Below are positions 8,313 through 17,031 of a DNA stretch of 64,000 nt, in pieces. The notes beneath the pieces were generated by a model. The model had not been told where the DNA came from and ran no database searches. It worked only from the letters and a program-made list of their open reading frames with translations. This DNA is from Comamonadaceae bacterium UBA2121. Its GTDB lineage: Bacteria; Pseudomonadota; Gammaproteobacteria; Burkholderiales; Burkholderiaceae_C. Position numbers and translations under genes: made by a program. The stretch's first letter is position 1. Every line of letters starts with the position of its first letter. Location: the NCBI GenBank assembly GCA_002331385.1, contig DCYB01000002.1:284823-348822 (forward strand), written 5' to 3'.

Positions 8313-9449
8313 TCAAGCGCTGCGCGACAGTGCCATGTAGCGCGCCAGATGGTGGTCTTCGTCGCCAAACTGATGATCGATCATCACCAGTCGTTTGGCG
8401 TAATGCGCAAAGGGCAGCTCCCATGTCATGCCGATGCCGCCGTGCAGTTGAATGCACTCCTCCGCCACCAGCGTGCCGATGCGGCCGGTGGTGTATTTGG
8501 CGGCGGCCAGCACCTTTGCCCGTTGCACGCCCTGCGCGTTGTCGATGGCGTCGGCCGCGTTGATGACGGCCGAGCGCGCTTGCTCCACCTCCAGCAGCAA
8601 ATCTGCCATGCGGTGTTGCAGCGCCTGAAAGCTGCCGATCGGTACGCCGAACTGTTTGCGCGTCTGCAGGTACTCAAGCGTCTGCTGCTTGGCCACGTCC
8701 ATGGCGCCGATCGACTCCGACGCCAGCGCCAGGACGGCGTAGTCGCTGATGCGGCTGAGCAGCGCAAAGCCTTCTTCGACCGAGCCGACGAGCGCATCGT
8801 CCCCCAGCACCACCTGATCGAGTTGCAATTCGGACGCGCGCCCTCCATCAAAGCGCTGGTAGCTGCGCCACGACAATCCCTTGGCGTTGCCGGGCGCAAG
8901 AAACAGCGCAATGCCCTGCTCATCCAGCGGCTGACCGGAAACGCGCGCGGACACCAGCACCCACTGCGCCTCTTCGCCAAAGCCCACGACGCCTTTGGCG
9001 CCGTGGAGCGTCCAGCCGCTGGCCGTTTTCTCGGCGCGCGTGCGGACGTTGGAGCGCTCGTAATGGCTGCCCGGCTCGTCATGCGCAAAGGCCGCAATCG
9101 CCGTGCCGTCGATGATGCCGGCCAGCGCCGCCTGCTGCGCGGCATTCCCCGCGTGCGCCAGTGCCTGACCTACAACCAGTGCGCCGAGCACCGGCTCGGT
9201 CACCAGACCGCGACCGAGGTTTTCAAACACCAGACTGATGTCGAATCCGGTTCCGCCCAGCCCGCCCGCGGCTTCGGGAAACAGCATGCCGATGGCGCCC
9301 AGTTCGGCCAGTTGTTCATACAGGTGCGTGCTGCGTCCCTGCTCGCCATAGGCAAACTGGTTGCGCGTGGCGGTGTCGTATTGCTCGCTCACAAAACGGC
9401 TGAGCGAATCCGCCAGCATGCGGCGGTCTTCAGAGTGTTGGAAGTTCAT
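8313..9449 (-). CDS. pimD: Acyl-CoA dehydrogenase, pimeloyl-CoA dehydrogenase small subunit type
   Basis: A 378-residue flavoprotein. The N-terminus MNFQHSEDRRMLADSLSRF, the middle TRKQFGVPIGSFQALQHR and the C-terminal QLHGGIGMTWE followed by QFGDEDHHL match the small subunit PimD of Rhodopseudomonas-type pimeloyl-CoA dehydrogenase. It lacks the C-terminal YEGT motif of medium- and short-chain dehydrogenases, as expected for one member of an unlike pair. It should form a heteromer with the neighbouring PimC-like subunit and introduce a 2,3 double bond in a dicarboxylyl- or related acyl-CoA. The start at 9449 is an ATG; a TTG four codons upstream is possible. Confidence 0.88.
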   Translation of the reverse strand: MNFQHSEDRRMLADSLSRFVSEQYDTATRNQFAYGEQGRSTHLYEQLAELGAIGMLFPEAAGGLGGTGFDISLVFENLGRGLVTEPVLGALVVGQALAHAGNAAQQAALAGIIDGTAIAAFAHDEPGSHYERSNVRTRAEKTASGWTLHGAKGVVGFGEEAQWVLVSARVSGQPLDEQGIALFLAPGNAKGLSWRSYQRFDGGRASELQLDQVVLGDDALVGSVEEGFALLSRISDYAVLALASESIGAMDVAKQQTLEYLQTRKQFGVPIGSFQALQHRMADLLLEVEQARSAVINAADAIDNAQGVQRAKVLAAAKYTTGRIGTLVAEECIQLHGGIGMTWELPFAHYAKRLVMIDHQFGDEDHHLARYMALSRSA

Positions 9450-9483
9450 GTGTGGACTCAATCGATGCGGTTGCGACGTGCTC

Positions 9484-10680
9484 TCACAGGCCCAGAATCA
9501 TCTTGGAGATGATGTTGCGCTGGATCTCGTTGGAGCCACCAAAAATGGATTGCTTGCGGTTGTTGAAGTAGGCCGCTGCTGCGCCCGCAGCCTCCGGCTC
9601 ACCGATGGCGGGTTGCGCGTATCCGTCATACAGCGCTGCTTCCACATACGGCGCCGCATAAGGCCCCATGGCACGCCGGATGAGCGACAGCACCTCCTGC
9701 CGGATTTGCGTGCCGCGAATTTTCAGCATCGAGCTCTCCGCGCCCGGCACTCCGCCGCCTTCCACCGCAGCGATCACGCGCAGATTGGTGGTGCGCATGT
9801 TCTCCAGTTCGATCTCCACCTTTGCCATGCGCGCGGCGAACAGCGGGTCTTGTGCCAGCGGCTGGCCATTGCATTGCACGCGCTGGGCAATCGCCTTGAG
9901 CTTCTCCAGTCCCGCCGTGGACAGGCCCACGCCAGCGATGTTAGTGCGCTCGTAGGTGAGCAGGTATTTGGCGTAGGTCCAGCCCTTGTCCTGCTCGCCT
10001 ACCAGATTGGCGACCGGCACTTTCACGTCGGTGAAGAACACTTCGTTCACTTCGTGCTCGCCATCGAGCAGAATGATCGGGCGCACCTCGATGCCCGGCG
10101 TGTTCATGTCGATCAGCAGGAAGCTGATGCCCGACTGCGCCTTCACCTCCCGGTTCGTGCGCACCAGACAGAAGATCATGTTGGCGTGCTGGCCCAGCGT
10201 GGTCCATGTCTTCTGGCCGTTGACGATGTAGTGATCGCCTTCGCGCACGGCCGTGGTCTTGAGCGATGCCAGATCGGAGCCCGAACCTGGCTCGGAGTAG
10301 CCCTGGCACCACCAGTCATCGCCGTTCAGGATGCGCGGCAGCCATTGCTTTTTCTGCTCCTCGCTGCCGTACTTGATGAGCACGGGGCCGAGCATGCTCA
10401 GGCCGAACGGCACGATGCGCGGCGCACCAGCCATGGCGCATTCATTCTCGAAAATGTACTTCTCGACCGCGCTCCAGCCCGTGCCGCCCCACTCCTTGGG
10501 CCAGTGGTTGGCGAGCCAGCCGCGCTGGTTCAGGATGGCGTGCCAGCGCTCCAGGTCCTGCTTGCCCAGGTGCAGGCCACGTTGGACCTTATGGGACAAA
10601 TCCGCTGGCAATTGGTCTTTGAGAAACGCCTGTACCTCGGCGCGAAAAGCTTGCTCTTCGGGTGTGAATTGCAGATCCAT
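9484..10680 (-). CDS. pimC: Acyl-CoA dehydrogenase, pimeloyl-CoA dehydrogenase large subunit type
   Basis: A 398-residue flavoprotein beginning MDLQFTPEEQAFRAEVQAFL. The stretches WWCQGYSEPGSGSDLASL, NGQKTWTTLGQHANMIFC and LDGEHEVNEVFF are characteristic of PimC, and the C-terminus IFGGSNEIQRNIIS has glycine where YEGT-type enzymes carry the catalytic glutamate. It is expected to pair with the PimD-like subunit 34 bases downstream. The substrate in this organism could be pimeloyl-CoA or another carboxylated acyl-CoA. It lies 23 bases after the thiolase gene, so the operon is continuous. Confidence 0.9.
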   Translation of the reverse strand: MDLQFTPEEQAFRAEVQAFLKDQLPADLSHKVQRGLHLGKQDLERWHAILNQRGWLANHWPKEWGGTGWSAVEKYIFENECAMAGAPRIVPFGLSMLGPVLIKYGSEEQKKQWLPRILNGDDWWCQGYSEPGSGSDLASLKTTAVREGDHYIVNGQKTWTTLGQHANMIFCLVRTNREVKAQSGISFLLIDMNTPGIEVRPIILLDGEHEVNEVFFTDVKVPVANLVGEQDKGWTYAKYLLTYERTNIAGVGLSTAGLEKLKAIAQRVQCNGQPLAQDPLFAARMAKVEIELENMRTTNLRVIAAVEGGGVPGAESSMLKIRGTQIRQEVLSLIRRAMGPYAAPYVEAALYDGYAQPAIGEPEAAGAAAAYFNNRKQSIFGGSNEIQRNIISKMILGL

Positions 10681-10703
10681 GTGGTGTGCTCCCGTTTTCG
10701 TCT

Positions 10704-11885
10704 TCAGAAAATTTCAAACAGTCCAGCCGCGCCCATGCCGCCGCCCACACACATCGTCACCACGCCCCAACGCGCCTTGCGACGCTGGCCTTCGAGCAGC
10801 AGGTGACCCGCCAGCCGGGCGCCCGTCATGCCGAAGGGATGACCAATGGAGATGGCGCCGCCATTCACGTTGAGCCGCTCGTTGGGAATGCCCAGCGTGC
10901 GCTGGCAATACAGCGCTTGCGAGGCGAACGCTTCGTTGAGCTCCCACAGGTCGATGTCGTCCACGGTCAGGCCATGCCGTTGCAGCAGGCGCGGCACGGC
11001 AAAGACGGGGCCGATGCCCATTTCGTCAGGCTCGCACCCGGCGATGGCAAGACCGCGAAACGCGCCGAGCGGCTGCAGGCCGCGCCGGGACGCCTCTTTG
11101 GCCTCCATCACCACGCAGGCGCTCGATCCGTCAGAAAGCTGCGATGCATTGCCTGCGGTGATGAACCGATCAGCACCCTTCACGGGCTCCAGCTTGGCCA
11201 GACCAGCCAGCGTGGTCTCGGGACGATTGCAGTTGTCGCGCGTGGCGACCACCTCTTCATAAGTGACCTCGCCCGTCTCCTTGTTCTTCACCGCCATGCG
11301 CGCGTTGCAGCGCACGATCTCGTTGTCGAACACGCCAGAGGCCTGCGCCGCCGCTGTGCGTTGCTGGCTTTGCAGCGAGAACGCATCCTGATCCTCGCGG
11401 CTGATGCCGTAGCGCGCGGCGACCACATCGGCGGTGTCGATCATCGCCATGAACAGGTCGGGCTTGTGCTCCACCAGCCACGGATCGGCGTCCTGTGCGT
11501 TGGTGTTGCTTGAGCGGATCAATGAGATGCTTTCCACGCCGCCCGCCACCACGGCGGGTGCGCCATCCACGATCACGCGCCCTGCCGCCAGCGCAATGGC
11601 CTGCAGGCCCGAAGCGCAAAAACGATTGACCACGGTGCCCCCCACACTCACCGGCAACCCGGCGCGAATCGCCGCCTGACGGCCAATGTTGCGCCCGGTG
11701 GTGCCTTCGGGATAGCCGCAGCCCAGCACCACATCTTCGATCAGCCCCGGCTCGATGCCGGCGCGCTCCACGGCGGCGCTGATGGAGTACGCGGCGAGCT
11801 GTGCGCCCGGCGTGACGTTGAATTCACCGCGATGCGATTTGGCAAGCGGCGTGCGGGCGGTCGATACGATCACAGCTTCACGCAT
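10704..11885 (-). CDS. Thiolase (acetyl-CoA acyltransferase) of the pim-like operon
   Basis: A 393-residue thiolase. The nucleophilic cysteine is in NRFCASGLQAIA (about residue 90), the general base histidine in NGGAISIGHPFGMTG, and the second cysteine in CVGGGMG. It starts MREAVIVSTARTPLAKS with AGGAGACATCCCCC upstream. It would cleave a 3-oxoacyl-CoA with CoA, releasing acetyl-CoA, and corresponds in position to PimB. The gap to the bifunctional gene upstream is about 150 bases, larger than elsewhere in the operon. Confidence 0.92.
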   Translation of the reverse strand: MREAVIVSTARTPLAKSHRGEFNVTPGAQLAAYSISAAVERAGIEPGLIEDVVLGCGYPEGTTGRNIGRQAAIRAGLPVSVGGTVVNRFCASGLQAIALAAGRVIVDGAPAVVAGGVESISLIRSSNTNAQDADPWLVEHKPDLFMAMIDTADVVAARYGISREDQDAFSLQSQQRTAAAQASGVFDNEIVRCNARMAVKNKETGEVTYEEVVATRDNCNRPETTLAGLAKLEPVKGADRFITAGNASQLSDGSSACVVMEAKEASRRGLQPLGAFRGLAIAGCEPDEMGIGPVFAVPRLLQRHGLTVDDIDLWELNEAFASQALYCQRTLGIPNERLNVNGGAISIGHPFGMTGARLAGHLLLEGQRRKARWGVVTMCVGGGMGAAGLFEIF

Positions 11886-12034
11886 GGGGGATGTCTCCTG
11901 GGTTGGGTTCTCAATGGACGGTGCAACGGGATGAGGCGACCGGACGCGCTCGCCCTGCGGGGCAGCGCGCGGCATGCCGGCTGGCCCGGCAGATATCCGG
12001 GAAGGCCACACACGCCGTCCGCGCCATGGATGGC

Positions 12035-14158
12035 TTACTTCAATGTGTTGAGGCTGGCGAAGCCGCGCCCTTCGGCGACCAGCTTTTGCAGCAGCGGCGC
12101 GGGCTGCCAGAACAGCGCGTCCTCCTTGGCGAAGGCTTCGATGTCGGCCAGCACGTTGGGCAGCCCGTAGGCGTCGGCCCAGAACATCGGGCCGCCACGC
12201 CAGCGCGGAAAACCGTAGCCGAAGATGAACGTGGCATCGATGTCGAGCGGGCGCAGCGCCACGCCTTCGTCCAGCACCTTGGCGCCTTCGTTCACCATCG
12301 CGGCCATGTTGCGACGCATGATGTCGTCGGCAGAAAACGCACGCGGCGTCACGCCCTTGCGTGCGCGCTCTGCATCGACGATCTGCGCCACCTCGGGATC
12401 GGGCTGGCCGCCGCGCACGCCTTGCGCATACACGTAGTAGCCGCGCCCGGTCTTCTGGCCAAACCAGCCACGCTCGCAGATGCGGTCGGAGATCTCCACG
12501 TAACGCGCCTTGGGGTCACGGGTCAGGGCCTTGCGCTTGCGTGTGGCCCAGCCGATGTCGCCACCGGCCAGATCCATCATCTGGTAGGGGCCCATGGGAT
12601 AGCCGAAGTCGCGCACGGCCTTGTCGATGTCATACGGGCTGGCACCGTCCTCCATCAGGTAGTCCGCCGCCTGGCGGTACGTGGCCAGGATGCGGTTGCC
12701 GATGAAACCGTCGCACACGCCTGCACGCACAGGCACCTTCTTCATCTTGCGCGCCAGCTCAAACGCCGTGGCGACGACCTCGGCGCTGGTGCGCTCTGCA
12801 ACGACGATTTCCAGCAGCCGCATGATGTTGGCAGGGCTGAAAAAGTGCAGACCGATGACGTCGCTGGGGCGTCGGGTGACGGCGGCGATGGCATCGATGT
12901 CGAGGTACGAGGTGTTGGTGGCCAGCACCGCGCCGCTCTTGCAGATGCGGTCGAGTTGGGCGAACACTTCCTTCTTCACACCCAAGTCCTCGAACACCGC
13001 TTCGATGACCAGATCCACGTCCTTCAGGTCGGCGTAATCGGTGGACAGCGTGAGCCGCGCCAGCACGGCCTCGCGCGCCTGCGCCGTCATGCGTTGGCGC
13101 TCCACCAGACTGTTGTAGACCTTCTCCACATTCGTGCGACCACGTGCGATGGAGTCGGCATCGCGCTCCACCATGGTGACCTGCAAACCCGCATCCAGCG
13201 CCGCCACGGTGATGCCCGCGCCCATGGTGCCGCCACCGATCACGCCGATGGTCTGCAGCGGACGTGGCTGCGCTGCGCTGGCCTCGGGAATCTTCGCCAC
13301 CTCGCGCTCGGCAAAGAACGCATGGATCAGGCCCGCGCGCTGCGGACTGTCCAGGCACTCGACAAAGCGCGCACGCTCGAAGGCCAGTCCTTCATCGAAC
13401 GGCAGGCGGAGGGCCGCGCGCACGCATTCGATGATTTTGGCGGGCGAGAACAAGCCCTTGTTGCGCGCTGCGGTGTCCGCCGCCAGTTGGTCGAGTGCAG
13501 CGGGCGCGGTGGCTGCATCGCTGATGGCCTGATCGCGCGTGCGGCGCACCGGCGCGTTGCGTGCGAGCAGATCGCGCACAAAGGCCAGGCCGTTGTCGAC
13601 CGCGTCCGCACCCGACGCCACCGCATCAAGCAAGCCGGCCTTGTGCGCCGCATCGGCGGACAAATGCTTTCCGCTGAGCATCAGCTCGGCCGCAGCCATG
13701 GCGCCCATCAGACGCGGCGCGCGCTGTGTGCCGCCCGCACCGGGCAGCAATCCCAGCGTCACTTCCGGCAGGCCCAATTTGGAATGGGGCGTCGCCACGC
13801 GGTAATGCGCTGCCATGGCCACTTCCAGACCGCCGCCAAGCGCAGGGCCGTTGATGGACGCGACCACGGGCTTGTCCAGCGCCTCGATCTGGTTGCACAC
13901 GCCCGGCAGTAGCGGCTCCTGCGGCGGCTTGCCGAATTCGCGGATGTCGGCTCCCGCAATGAACGCCCGTCCCACGCCCACCAGCAGCACCGCGCGCACG
14001 CTGGCATCGGTCTGCGCCTGTTGCACGGCAGCCAGCAAACCGGCGCGCACGGCGGCGCTGAGCGCATTCACAGGTGGGTTGTCGATACGCACCACCAGGA
14101 TGCCCTCTTGCAGGGCGGTGTGCACGGGCGATGGCAGATGATTGGCGGGTGAAGTCAT
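12035..14158 (-). CDS. Bifunctional enoyl-CoA hydratase / 3-hydroxyacyl-CoA dehydrogenase (FadB/PimF-like)
   Basis: A 707-residue fusion. The N-terminal crotonase domain shows GRAFIAGADIREF and NGPALGGGLEVAMAAHYR (oxyanion hole and catalytic region). At about residue 300 the NAD-binding domain begins with GVIGGGTMGAGI, followed by HFFSPANIMRLLEIV and a C-terminal 3-hydroxyacyl-CoA dehydrogenase domain (YQMMDLAGGDIGW). It hydrates and then oxidises the enoyl-CoA made by the PimCD pair. Length and layout match PimF and peroxisomal-type multifunctional enzymes. It is the first gene of the minus-strand operon and faces the LysR gene. The start at 14158 (MTSPANHLP) is the first good ATG; an upstream extension would run through the regulatory region. 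Confidence 0.93.
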   Translation of the reverse strand: MTSPANHLPSPVHTALQEGILVVRIDNPPVNALSAAVRAGLLAAVQQAQTDASVRAVLLVGVGRAFIAGADIREFGKPPQEPLLPGVCNQIEALDKPVVASINGPALGGGLEVAMAAHYRVATPHSKLGLPEVTLGLLPGAGGTQRAPRLMGAMAAAELMLSGKHLSADAAHKAGLLDAVASGADAVDNGLAFVRDLLARNAPVRRTRDQAISDAATAPAALDQLAADTAARNKGLFSPAKIIECVRAALRLPFDEGLAFERARFVECLDSPQRAGLIHAFFAEREVAKIPEASAAQPRPLQTIGVIGGGTMGAGITVAALDAGLQVTMVERDADSIARGRTNVEKVYNSLVERQRMTAQAREAVLARLTLSTDYADLKDVDLVIEAVFEDLGVKKEVFAQLDRICKSGAVLATNTSYLDIDAIAAVTRRPSDVIGLHFFSPANIMRLLEIVVAERTSAEVVATAFELARKMKKVPVRAGVCDGFIGNRILATYRQAADYLMEDGASPYDIDKAVRDFGYPMGPYQMMDLAGGDIGWATRKRKALTRDPKARYVEISDRICERGWFGQKTGRGYYVYAQGVRGGQPDPEVAQIVDAERARKGVTPRAFSADDIMRRNMAAMVNEGAKVLDEGVALRPLDIDATFIFGYGFPRWRGGPMFWADAYGLPNVLADIEAFAKEDALFWQPAPLLQKLVAEGRGFASLNTLK

Positions 14159-14254
14159 GTTCAGGCTCGCTTGTCTCGATGGTTGTGGAGGTCGCATGCA
14201 CGACCGTGGACAGATTCTGGGATAGCGAAACTTGTTTGACAATGGCATGGACAG

Positions 14255-14282
14255 TTGACAGACTGTCAAATGAATTTATACA
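14255..14282 (+). promoter_or_regulatory. LysR promoter with palindromic operator
   Basis: TTGACA (14255-14260) and TATACA (14277-14282) are separated by 16 bases and give a strong sigma70-type promoter for the LysR gene, whose ATG is at 14302. TTGACAGACTGTCAA (14255-14269) is a palindrome with 6-base arms and contains the T-N11-A motif of LysR operators. Another TTGACA lies 19 bases to the left at 14236-14241. The overlap with the -35 box fits autorepression and activation of the divergent operon. Confidence 0.65.
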
Positions 14283-14301
14283 AACCACGGCTTTCTCTCC
14301 C

Positions 14302-15234
14302 ATGGACGTCAACGCGCTCACCCTGTTCGTAGAAATCATCGATGCGGGCAATTTCAGCCAGGCCGCACGCAAGCTGAAGATGACGCGCGCCAACGTGAGC
14401 TACCACCTCAACCAGTTGGAAAAGTCGCTCGGCGTGCAACTCGTACGCCGCACGACGCGGCATGTCGAGCCGACCGAAGTGGGACTGCGTCTGTACGAGC
14501 ATGGGCGCGAAATCCAGAACGAGGTGCTGGCCGCGCGCGAGACGATTGCATCGCTCGGGCGCGGGCTGCAAGGGCGTGTCGGCATCTCGGTGCCGAGCGG
14601 CTACGGGCAATTGGTCATGAGCGACTGGCTCATCGAATTCAAGCGCCTGTACCCCGGCATCGTGCTCGACGTGCTGTTTGAAAACCGCACGGAAAACGTG
14701 CGTGACGGCGTGGACATTGCGGTGCGCATCCTGGTCGATCCGCCCCCTTCGCTCGTCGCGCGCGACATGGGCCACGTGCGCTGGATCGCCTGCGCCTCGC
14801 GCGCCTATGTCGCGCAGAATGGCCTGCCGCGTTCATTGGACGAGTTGCGCCAGGCGCCGCTGATCACGGCGGGCGTGGTCGGTCGGCATTCACGCCTGCG
14901 CGCCTATCAACGTGATGCCGCGCCCGAACAACGCGAGGAAATCATGCTCGAACCGACGCTGATTTCCGAGCACTTTCCGTTCCTGCGCGAGGGCATCCTG
15001 GCGGGCCTCGGCGTGGGACTGGTGCCCGACTATGTGGTGCAGGCCGAAGTCGATGCAGGCGAGGTGTTGACGACGCTGGACGAATACCGGCTGAGCCTGT
15101 TCGCCAACCGCATGTACCTGCTGTACATGCCCAACCGGCACCAGACGCGGGCGGTGAGGACATGCATCGAGTTCCTGCTCGGCAAGGCCGGACAGACCCT
15201 CTTGCCCGCCATGGACCACATGCCTTTCGATTGA
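14302..15234 (+). CDS. LysR-family transcriptional regulator
   Basis: A 310-residue protein with an N-terminal winged helix-turn-helix (MDVNALTLFVEIIDAGNFSQAARKL start, MTRANVSYHLNQLEKSLG recognition region) and a LysR substrate-binding domain from about residue 90. It transcribes away from the pim-like operon and is probably its regulator. The recognition helix SYHLNQLEKSLG is less common than the usual SRRIAALE-type but the layout is standard. The start at 14302 gives a leader of only about a dozen bases from the predicted promoter. The inducer is unknown; an acyl-CoA or the imported carboxylate is plausible. Confidence 0.93.
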   Translation: MDVNALTLFVEIIDAGNFSQAARKLKMTRANVSYHLNQLEKSLGVQLVRRTTRHVEPTEVGLRLYEHGREIQNEVLAARETIASLGRGLQGRVGISVPSGYGQLVMSDWLIEFKRLYPGIVLDVLFENRTENVRDGVDIAVRILVDPPPSLVARDMGHVRWIACASRAYVAQNGLPRSLDELRQAPLITAGVVGRHSRLRAYQRDAAPEQREEIMLEPTLISEHFPFLREGILAGLGVGLVPDYVVQAEVDAGEVLTTLDEYRLSLFANRMYLLYMPNRHQTRAVRTCIEFLLGKAGQTLLPAMDHMPFD

Positions 15235-15362
15235 GGCAATGCGCGCCGGATCGGCGGCGCTTCGCTGGCTATCGAGGCCGCCATCCTGTAAGGCTGGAGA
15301 CTGCGCTGCATCGGCCAAGACCGTGGAAAATAGCGCCTTTCCTGCTTCTCGCCATTTTTCCC

Positions 15363-15914
15363 ATGTCCCGCCCTGCTTCCGATCCGCTTTCGTTTCCAGC
15401 CCCCAGCCGCTTGCGCATGGCAGCGGGCGTGCTGGCCATGGCCGCGGTGGTGCTGGCGTCGAACATTCTGGTGCAATACCCCATCAACGATTGGCTCACG
15501 TGGGGTGCCATGTCCTACCCGATCGCTTATCTGGTGAGCGATCTCATCAATCGCGGGCACGGGCCCGTGCCTGCCCGGCGCGTGGCGTGGGTGGGGTTTG
15601 CGGTGGCGGTGGCGGCGTCGCTCTGGCTCGCGCCTGCGCGCATTGCGTTGGCCTCCGGCACGGCGTTCATCCTGTCGCAACTGTTCGACATCAGCGTGTT
15701 CCACCGCTTGCGTCAGGGCCGCTGGTGGCGCGCACCGCTGGTGGCCACCGTGCTGGCGGCGATCCTCGATACGTTCGTGTTCTGGAGCATCGCCTTCGCA
15801 GGCGGTGACGATCCGTGGTTCACCTGGGCACTGGGCGATCTGGGCGTGAAGCTGGCCATGGGCCTGTTGCTGCTGCTGCCCTTCCGCCTGATGACCTGGC
15901 GCAGCGTGCATTGA
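15363..15914 (+). CDS. VUT-family transporter, YhhQ-like (queuosine-precursor-type)
   Basis: A 183-residue membrane protein with about six hydrophobic segments. AMSYPIAYLVSDLINRGHG, ASGTAFILSQLFDISVFHRLR and the later AILDTFVFWSIAFAG match the Vut_1/YhhQ family, whose characterised members import queuosine precursors. The start at 15363 (MSRPASDP) is taken because the family has a short polar N-terminus; no clear ribosome site is visible. No preQ1 riboswitch could be recognised in the upstream 128 bases. It stands alone, convergent with the aldo/keto reductase. Confidence 0.8.
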   Translation: MSRPASDPLSFPAPSRLRMAAGVLAMAAVVLASNILVQYPINDWLTWGAMSYPIAYLVSDLINRGHGPVPARRVAWVGFAVAVAASLWLAPARIALASGTAFILSQLFDISVFHRLRQGRWWRAPLVATVLAAILDTFVFWSIAFAGGDDPWFTWALGDLGVKLAMGLLLLLPFRLMTWRSVH

Positions 15915-15953
15915 GCCCGCGCCGCGCCGGGCACGGATCGATCACGATCACGA

Positions 15954-16913
15954 TCACTCGGCGCTGGCGTCGTCGAGCGTTTGCAGCGCCTGTGCATCGA
16001 GCTGCAGCGACGCCGCACGCACCAGCGACTGCAATTGCGCCAGACTGCTGGCGCTGGCAATCGGCGCGGCAATCGCCTTGCGCGTGAGCAGCCAGGCGAT
16101 GGCCACTTCGCTCGCCTGCGCGCCCAGCCGCTCGGCAACCGCGTCCAGCGCGTCCAGAATGTTCAGCCCCCGCGGATTCAGGTACAGGTCGATGGTCTTC
16201 GGTCCGCGCGCGCTCTTGCTCACATCGGCAGGCGTGCGGTATTTGCCGGTCAGAAACCCCGCTGCCAGCGCGTAGAAATTGATCACCCCCACGTCGTGCT
16301 GTTCGCACAGCGGTTGCAGTTCCTTTTCAAACACCGCGCGGTCGTACAGGTTGTAGAGCGGTTGCAGGCTCTCATAGCGCGCCAGGCGGTGTCGGGTGCT
16401 CACCTCCAGCGCCTGCGCAAAACGCTCCGCGCTGTAGTTGGACGCGCCGATGGCGCGCACCTTGCCCTCCTGGATCAGGTCGCCAAACGTGCCCAGCACG
16501 TCTTCCAGCGGAATTCCGGCATCGTCGTCGTGCGACTGGTAAAGGTCGATGTAGTCCGTTTGCAACCGCTTGAGCGATGCGTCCACCGCCTGCCGGATGT
16601 ATCTGGGATGCAGGCCCACCTTGCCATCGCCCATGTCCTTGCCGACCTTGGTAGCCAGAACCAGATCCTTGCGGCGGCCCGACTTTTTCAGCCATTTGCC
16701 GATGATGGTCTCCGACTCGCCGCCGACATGGCCCGGTGCCCAGCGCGAATACACGTCCGCCGTATCGACAAAGTTCATGCCCGCATCCAGCCAGGCATCG
16801 AGCAAGGAGAAGCTGCGCGCCTCGTCCACGGTCCAGCCAAACACATTGCCGCCGAAACACAGCGGCGATACCTGCAACGGCGAGCGCCCGAGCGGGCGGG
16901 TGGGGAAAGACAT
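15954..16913 (-). CDS. Aldo/keto reductase
   Basis: A 319-residue NADPH-dependent oxidoreductase of the TIM-barrel AKR family. The catalytic tetrad is visible: Asp and Tyr in FVDTADVYS (about residues 50-55), Lys in LATKVGKD (about 85) and His in YQSHDDD (about 125). IGASNYSAE and the C-terminal PIASASSLAQL cofactor loop are standard. The substrate cannot be told; relatives reduce aldehydes, ketones or methylglyoxal. Three copies of GATCAC at 15940-15957 overlap its stop codon. It is monocistronic, convergent with the VUT gene. Confidence 0.9.
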   Translation of the reverse strand: MSFPTRPLGRSPLQVSPLCFGGNVFGWTVDEARSFSLLDAWLDAGMNFVDTADVYSRWAPGHVGGESETIIGKWLKKSGRRKDLVLATKVGKDMGDGKVGLHPRYIRQAVDASLKRLQTDYIDLYQSHDDDAGIPLEDVLGTFGDLIQEGKVRAIGASNYSAERFAQALEVSTRHRLARYESLQPLYNLYDRAVFEKELQPLCEQHDVGVINFYALAAGFLTGKYRTPADVSKSARGPKTIDLYLNPRGLNILDALDAVAERLGAQASEVAIAWLLTRKAIAAPIASASSLAQLQSLVRAASLQLDAQALQTLDDASAE

Positions 16914-16970
16914 GCGTGCTCCTTTTTAGTGGGTCTGTTCACCAGGACGATAGCACTTTGGCGCAGGCAT

Positions 16971-16999
16971 AAAAAATGCCGCAGCAAGGGCTGCGGCAT
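16971..16999 (-). terminator. Rho-independent terminator of htpX
   Basis: ATGCCGCAG (16976-16984) pairs perfectly with CTGCGGCAT (16991-16999) around a six-base loop. On the minus strand the hairpin is followed by a T run (A run 16971-16976 on plus). It lies about 30 bases after the htpX stop. Confidence 0.88.
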
Positions 17000-17031
17000 C
17001 GGTGGGGAGCGCGGGCTGGTTCCGGGCGGGA

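Noticed and set aside
11891..13912. 673-residue plus-strand frame
   Set aside because: It lies opposite the bifunctional FadB-like gene, whose motifs are intact; the translation is arginine and histidine rich.
15235..15362. preQ1 riboswitch before the VUT-family transporter
   Set aside because: The required pseudoknot-forming segments could not be recognised.
15940..15957. Triple GATCAC tandem repeat
   Set aside because: Only three six-base units at a gene end; likely chance or a harmless slippage remnant, with no array behind it.
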